Assembly (NCBI RefSeq): GCF_949987515.2
Contig: NC_082695.1
Location: 70,450,466 to 70,514,465 of the forward strand
Direction of reading: 5' to 3'
Length of the DNA stretch: 64,000 nucleotides
Source of the DNA: Delphinus delphis
Lineage: Eukaryota; Chordata; Mammalia; Artiodactyla; Delphinidae
Below, piece by piece: positions 60,838 through 64,000 of the stretch (position 1 is the first letter of the stretch; every line of letters begins with the position of its first letter). The position numbers and the translations under genes are program-made. The notes under the pieces are model-generated. The model saw only the letters and a program-made list of their open reading frames with translations. It ran no database searches and had not been told where the DNA came from.

Positions 60838-60960
60838 TTTTAATATGGCCCACGAGGGGGTGGCATTTAATTAATCACTTCCACATTCTGCCAAAACTCA
60901 CTACATGAGTCTCAAGTCTGCATGTTACTTTTGCCAAGCTGGTCAGACCCAATGAAAAGA
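60838..60960. promoter_or_regulatory. Candidate conserved non-coding element with TTAATTAAT
   Basis: 'atggcccacgagggggtggc' contains a CTCF-like core (CCACGAGGGGGTGGC, approximate match). It is followed by 'atttaattaatcac', a homeodomain-type site. Inferred only. Confidence 0.3.
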
Positions 60961-61059
60961 AAAAGAAACCCAGAGAAAATAAAAGTAGGTGTAATGGTCA
61001 TTCACAGCCACTGCGTGTAAGGGCCAGGTATTGATATTCTTCCTGTTTCTCCGTTTAAA

Positions 61060-61205
61060 TGCAGAGCAACTACTCAGACGAGAAATTCCATCAGAGCGCT
61101 AAAGATTGCCCAAAATCACATAACGGGAGAGCGGAGAGCTGGGAGTCAAACCAGTGCCAGCTCGACACAAGCCTCGCTCGGCCCACCATCCTCCACTGCC
61201 CCCAT
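61060..61205 (-). mobile_element. MIR SINE fragment
   Basis: 'agattgcccaaaatcacata', 'gagagctgggagtcaaacca' and following text match the reverse MIR ('cttgcccaaggtcacacagc ... gagctgggattcgaaccc'). Confidence 0.65.
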
Positions 61206-64000
61206 ACTAGGGCTTCCGAGGGATCTTCAAGCTGTAGGAAAGCTTTCTAGGTTTTATGTTAAACATCAACAATGTAACCAGCTATATTTTGTACCAATTT
61301 AAAGCAAAACACCCGTATCGTTTTTTCTATTAAGAAACATGTGTCAAGGAACTGAGGAAGGATTAATAAACAGTCATCAAGAAGATGAGAAATATTGGGG
61401 ATGTGTCTATTAAGTGCTTGGGAATACATTTAATTCGGTCCCAATCTATGCTCCAAACAGTCTGCCACTGTTGGTCCCTGGGTCTGATATTCTGAAAGAG
61501 GAAATAAAATGAGATCCACTGAATACCTCTTTCTACTCAAAAATCATACACGGTTCCTGAGGAAGGACTCAGAACCCCTCAGGAGTGAAGGGAATGAGAG
61601 GATGACGTACACAGGCAACATTCTTTGCCAAGCTTCTCTGGAGAAGAACAAACTGAACTGGAAGACTACCTCCAAAACGTTCCCCAGAACCTAGAAGGGA
61701 CGTGTGATAGGATCCCCTTGATAAAAAGCATCCTACCCAGAGGTTACTCCATATGCAGATGACCTACAGTGCAGGTGAAGAAATCTCAACTCGTCAGCAG
61801 GCTTCCCGGCCCACCACTCACAATCCACACCGAGGCGCTTTCCGCCACGGGTAACAACGAACCTCGAGAACATTTAAGTTGGAGAGAAAAATGGCTGGAG
61901 GCAAATGTTTCATCAAGGGGCACATCTGAATTCCACGAAGTTGGCCCCCAAGAGGTACTTGTTTTCTAGGATTACTGTTTTTTGTGGAAAGGCTGAACAA
62001 GAAACCTTTTTATTCCAGTCTTGCTGTTTTCAGAAGTGATCACTCCACACTATCTCCACCTGTTCTTGCCTTCTATTCCAATCTCAATAGAAGGTAAAGG
62101 TGTTTTCAAACTGTCATCACCCAAGACCCGAAGTCTCCAGCATTTTCGATTAATCACAGACAGAAGTGACAGAGTGCCAATGGGTAGCTGGGCAATGGCC
62201 TAAGATAAGAGCCAGAGAGCAGAGTGGTTACTGCCAAGTGTACCACGTCATTGCACGGCTGCCCGGTGATGCTGGGGTAAGTGTGACAGGTATCTCTACA
62301 CTCACCTTAGAAATGCCAAAGTTGGGGCGCATAAGAAATTTAGCCAAAGTCCCATCACCATGAAGTTGAACAGCAGGGACCCTCAGCCTAGGCCACTATT
62401 CCGCGAGCCCCCTCAAGCCTGCAGTGCTTCAAGCTGAGCTCCTTGGCTGCTCTGGTCCTTAATGAAGGTTATCATGTGAACAAAGACGACAGGCTTACGG
62501 CATTTTCTCTTTTTTTTAAATGAAGGTCAATAGCACGCTTAAGGTAGGCACACAACTTTCACGGACGTGGGGTTAACAGACTCTGAACATTACTGCTGCT
62601 TCCCCTGGGGCTGAGGGGCAGTGAGAGGTTTGCCAAGTGCTTGACCCTCCACCCAAGGGTCCAGTCAAGAAGGCCGTTACTGGTGAAGGCTATGCCAGGC
62701 GTATTTTGAGTGGCCAGCTTAGGCAAAATTCAAGGTAATGCCTTTCCAGTGAAAAGCCTTAACAGGAGAACTTTGTACGAAAGGAAAACGGCACTGTTTA
62801 TTCCACATCCTGCTTTCCTTTAAAGATCGACAGTCCCTCCCCAGTCCATGTTCTCGTGGGCCTGATGCATGCCGTGACTGCGATCAGCAGAGGTGGGAAA
62901 CTTCTGGCCAGAAGTTGGATCCAGCGCTCACCACAATTTCATGCAGTCCTGGCGCGCTGACCAAGATTAAATGTCTGTTGGCTGCACCTCATCCTCCGCA
63001 TTAAAGATCAACCAATACAACTATATACATATTAAAGTAAAATAGAAGGTTCTTCTGCCCCCGGCAGCGGGCATTCTTGTGTGAGTGCTTCACGGCGACA
63101 TGGCAGGTGGTTGGAGGGAAGTTCCCGGGAGCCTGTTTGGCAGTGGCCCAGGGGAACGATCTCTGTCACTTACAAAGTGACATGTCCCGGGACCTTGCCG
63201 CTCCAGGATGCCAGGCCGGCTCGGAGCGGCTGCCGCAGTGGACCGTGGCAGTGGGCCCCAGCCTTAGGCTCTGCCAGAGGCCACTGAAGGGACTGGAGAC
63301 AAGGCTGGAGGCTGGAGCCATGGGCGGTTGCACGACCAGGCAGCTCTGGACAGCCTGGCAGGAATTCAAGCCGGAGACCTAGAAGAGGAGGTTCTGGATC
63401 ATGAGGACATGAAGCCCTTGACTCTGGCTGCTTGTTGCCTTGATCACGGGATGAGGACAAGGAAAGCACAGCCTTGGCAATGAAATGAGGACAGCCCACC
63501 CGTGCGACTCTCCCGCGGTCCTTTCTCTATCATCTTCCGTTCAGTACTCTTTTTCTGTTCCACGCCTCTTTGTCTTTCTCTCTAATCTGCTGACCAGAAT
63601 CCAGAGTCGAGACCCATTTTTATATTTTGCTTCTCACATGAAAGCTGGAGCCTTGTTCTTTATTTTCAAAGCTGCTAAATTGAAAATTACAGATTCTTCC
63701 CTTAAAAGAAACTAAATAAACCCTGTAAATTGGCTAAGCCCGATGTGCATTCTCAACTCCCTTCTCTCATATCTCTTTCCATTGCATAGGCTGGAGAAGC
63801 AGTTGTGTACATTCTCACCCCCTCCAAATTCTGCAGCTGGAGAATGGCCGTGGATGTAGGGGGGCGGGGACCATACGGCCAGACTCACCTTTTCCCTGCT
63901 TCTTGCTGCATCAAACCCAAACTTGACTCCGGAAGCTGTGACAGTCACCTTTAGACAATGAGGGAAGGGACAAAGGAATCACAGAGACACAAGCCTGGAC
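61206..64000. other. Intronic sequence to the window edge, no gene seen
   Basis: Mostly unique-looking, becoming more GC-balanced at 62400-63500. Overlapping frames on both strands at 63077-63499 (67-109 codons) have no domain, and no supported acceptor/donor pair encloses a TCF4-like reading. The upstream TCF4 coding exon is not seen. Confidence 0.45.

Larger units (their letters stand above)
16052..64000 (-). other. TCF4: TCF4 intron upstream of the exon (partial)
   Basis: 48 kb of intron lies between the acceptor and the right window edge. I looked on the minus strand for the preceding coding exon (the segment around N-Y-G-D-G-T and F-V-N-S-R-I-Q) and did not find it; in human the gap is about 50 kb, so it probably lies just beyond the window. 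The CTG repeat known from the TCF4 locus belongs to an intron further 5' and is not present here. Confidence 0.85.

Noticed and set aside
63077..63499. Overlapping frames of up to 109 codons in a GC-balanced region as the missing upstream TCF4 exon
   Set aside because: None reads the expected upstream segment (N-Y-G-D-G-T ... S-R-I-Q), and no suitable donor/acceptor pair surrounds them.
16052..64000. CTG trinucleotide expansion known at the TCF4 locus
   Set aside because: No CTG/CAG run was seen; in human it lies in an intron further 5' than the part covered here.
1..64000. Endogenous retrovirus or intact LTR element
   Set aside because: No LTR pair, primer binding site or retroviral coding remnant was recognised by eye; small, old solo-LTR fragments could have been missed.

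Overview
This window is mammalian nuclear DNA from a cetacean. It lies almost entirely inside introns of TCF4 (the class I bHLH E-protein ITF2/E2-2, not the Wnt effector TCF7L2), which is transcribed on the minus strand. The species group comes from the repeats. There are about eleven tRNA-derived CHR/Bov-tA-like SINEs of the kind found in whales, hippos and ruminants. Five are the short CHR-2-like form with the 'gagagtccgcctgccgatgc' head, which is abundant in whales and dolphins. Two L1 3' ends are of the cetartiodactyl type. The only protein-coding sequence I can support is one 65-nt exon on the minus strand at 15987-16051. It has a strong acceptor and a near-perfect donor, and it encodes the TCF4 segment that starts S-K-T-E-R-G and ends L-Q-G-C-H-Q.

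Layout, in window coordinates. 1-15986 is the intron downstream of the exon in gene order. It holds scattered SINE, L1, L2, MIR and MER5 pieces and a unique, relatively CpG-containing block at about 13.95-14.7 kb. 15987-16051 is the exon. 16052-64000 is the upstream intron, 48 kb of it without reaching the previous exon. It contains most of the SINEs, several ancient L2, MIR, MER5 and CR1 remnants, and many microsatellites. It also holds a few non-repetitive segments that look like conserved non-coding enhancers; the strongest is an AT-rich, TAAT/POU-motif-dense block at 35.93-36.55 kb.

There is no operon, CRISPR array, integron, phage or bacterial gene. No complete gene and no tRNA, rRNA or snRNA gene was recognised. 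The many short open frames on both strands (60-185 codons) are chance frames in introns or readings through SINE copies. I found no previously undescribed biological system. The most useful observations are the TCF4 exon, the target-site duplications that date and orient the young insertions, a few short tandem and inverted duplications, and the candidate regulatory blocks. Conservation could not be tested here, so the regulatory calls are inference.
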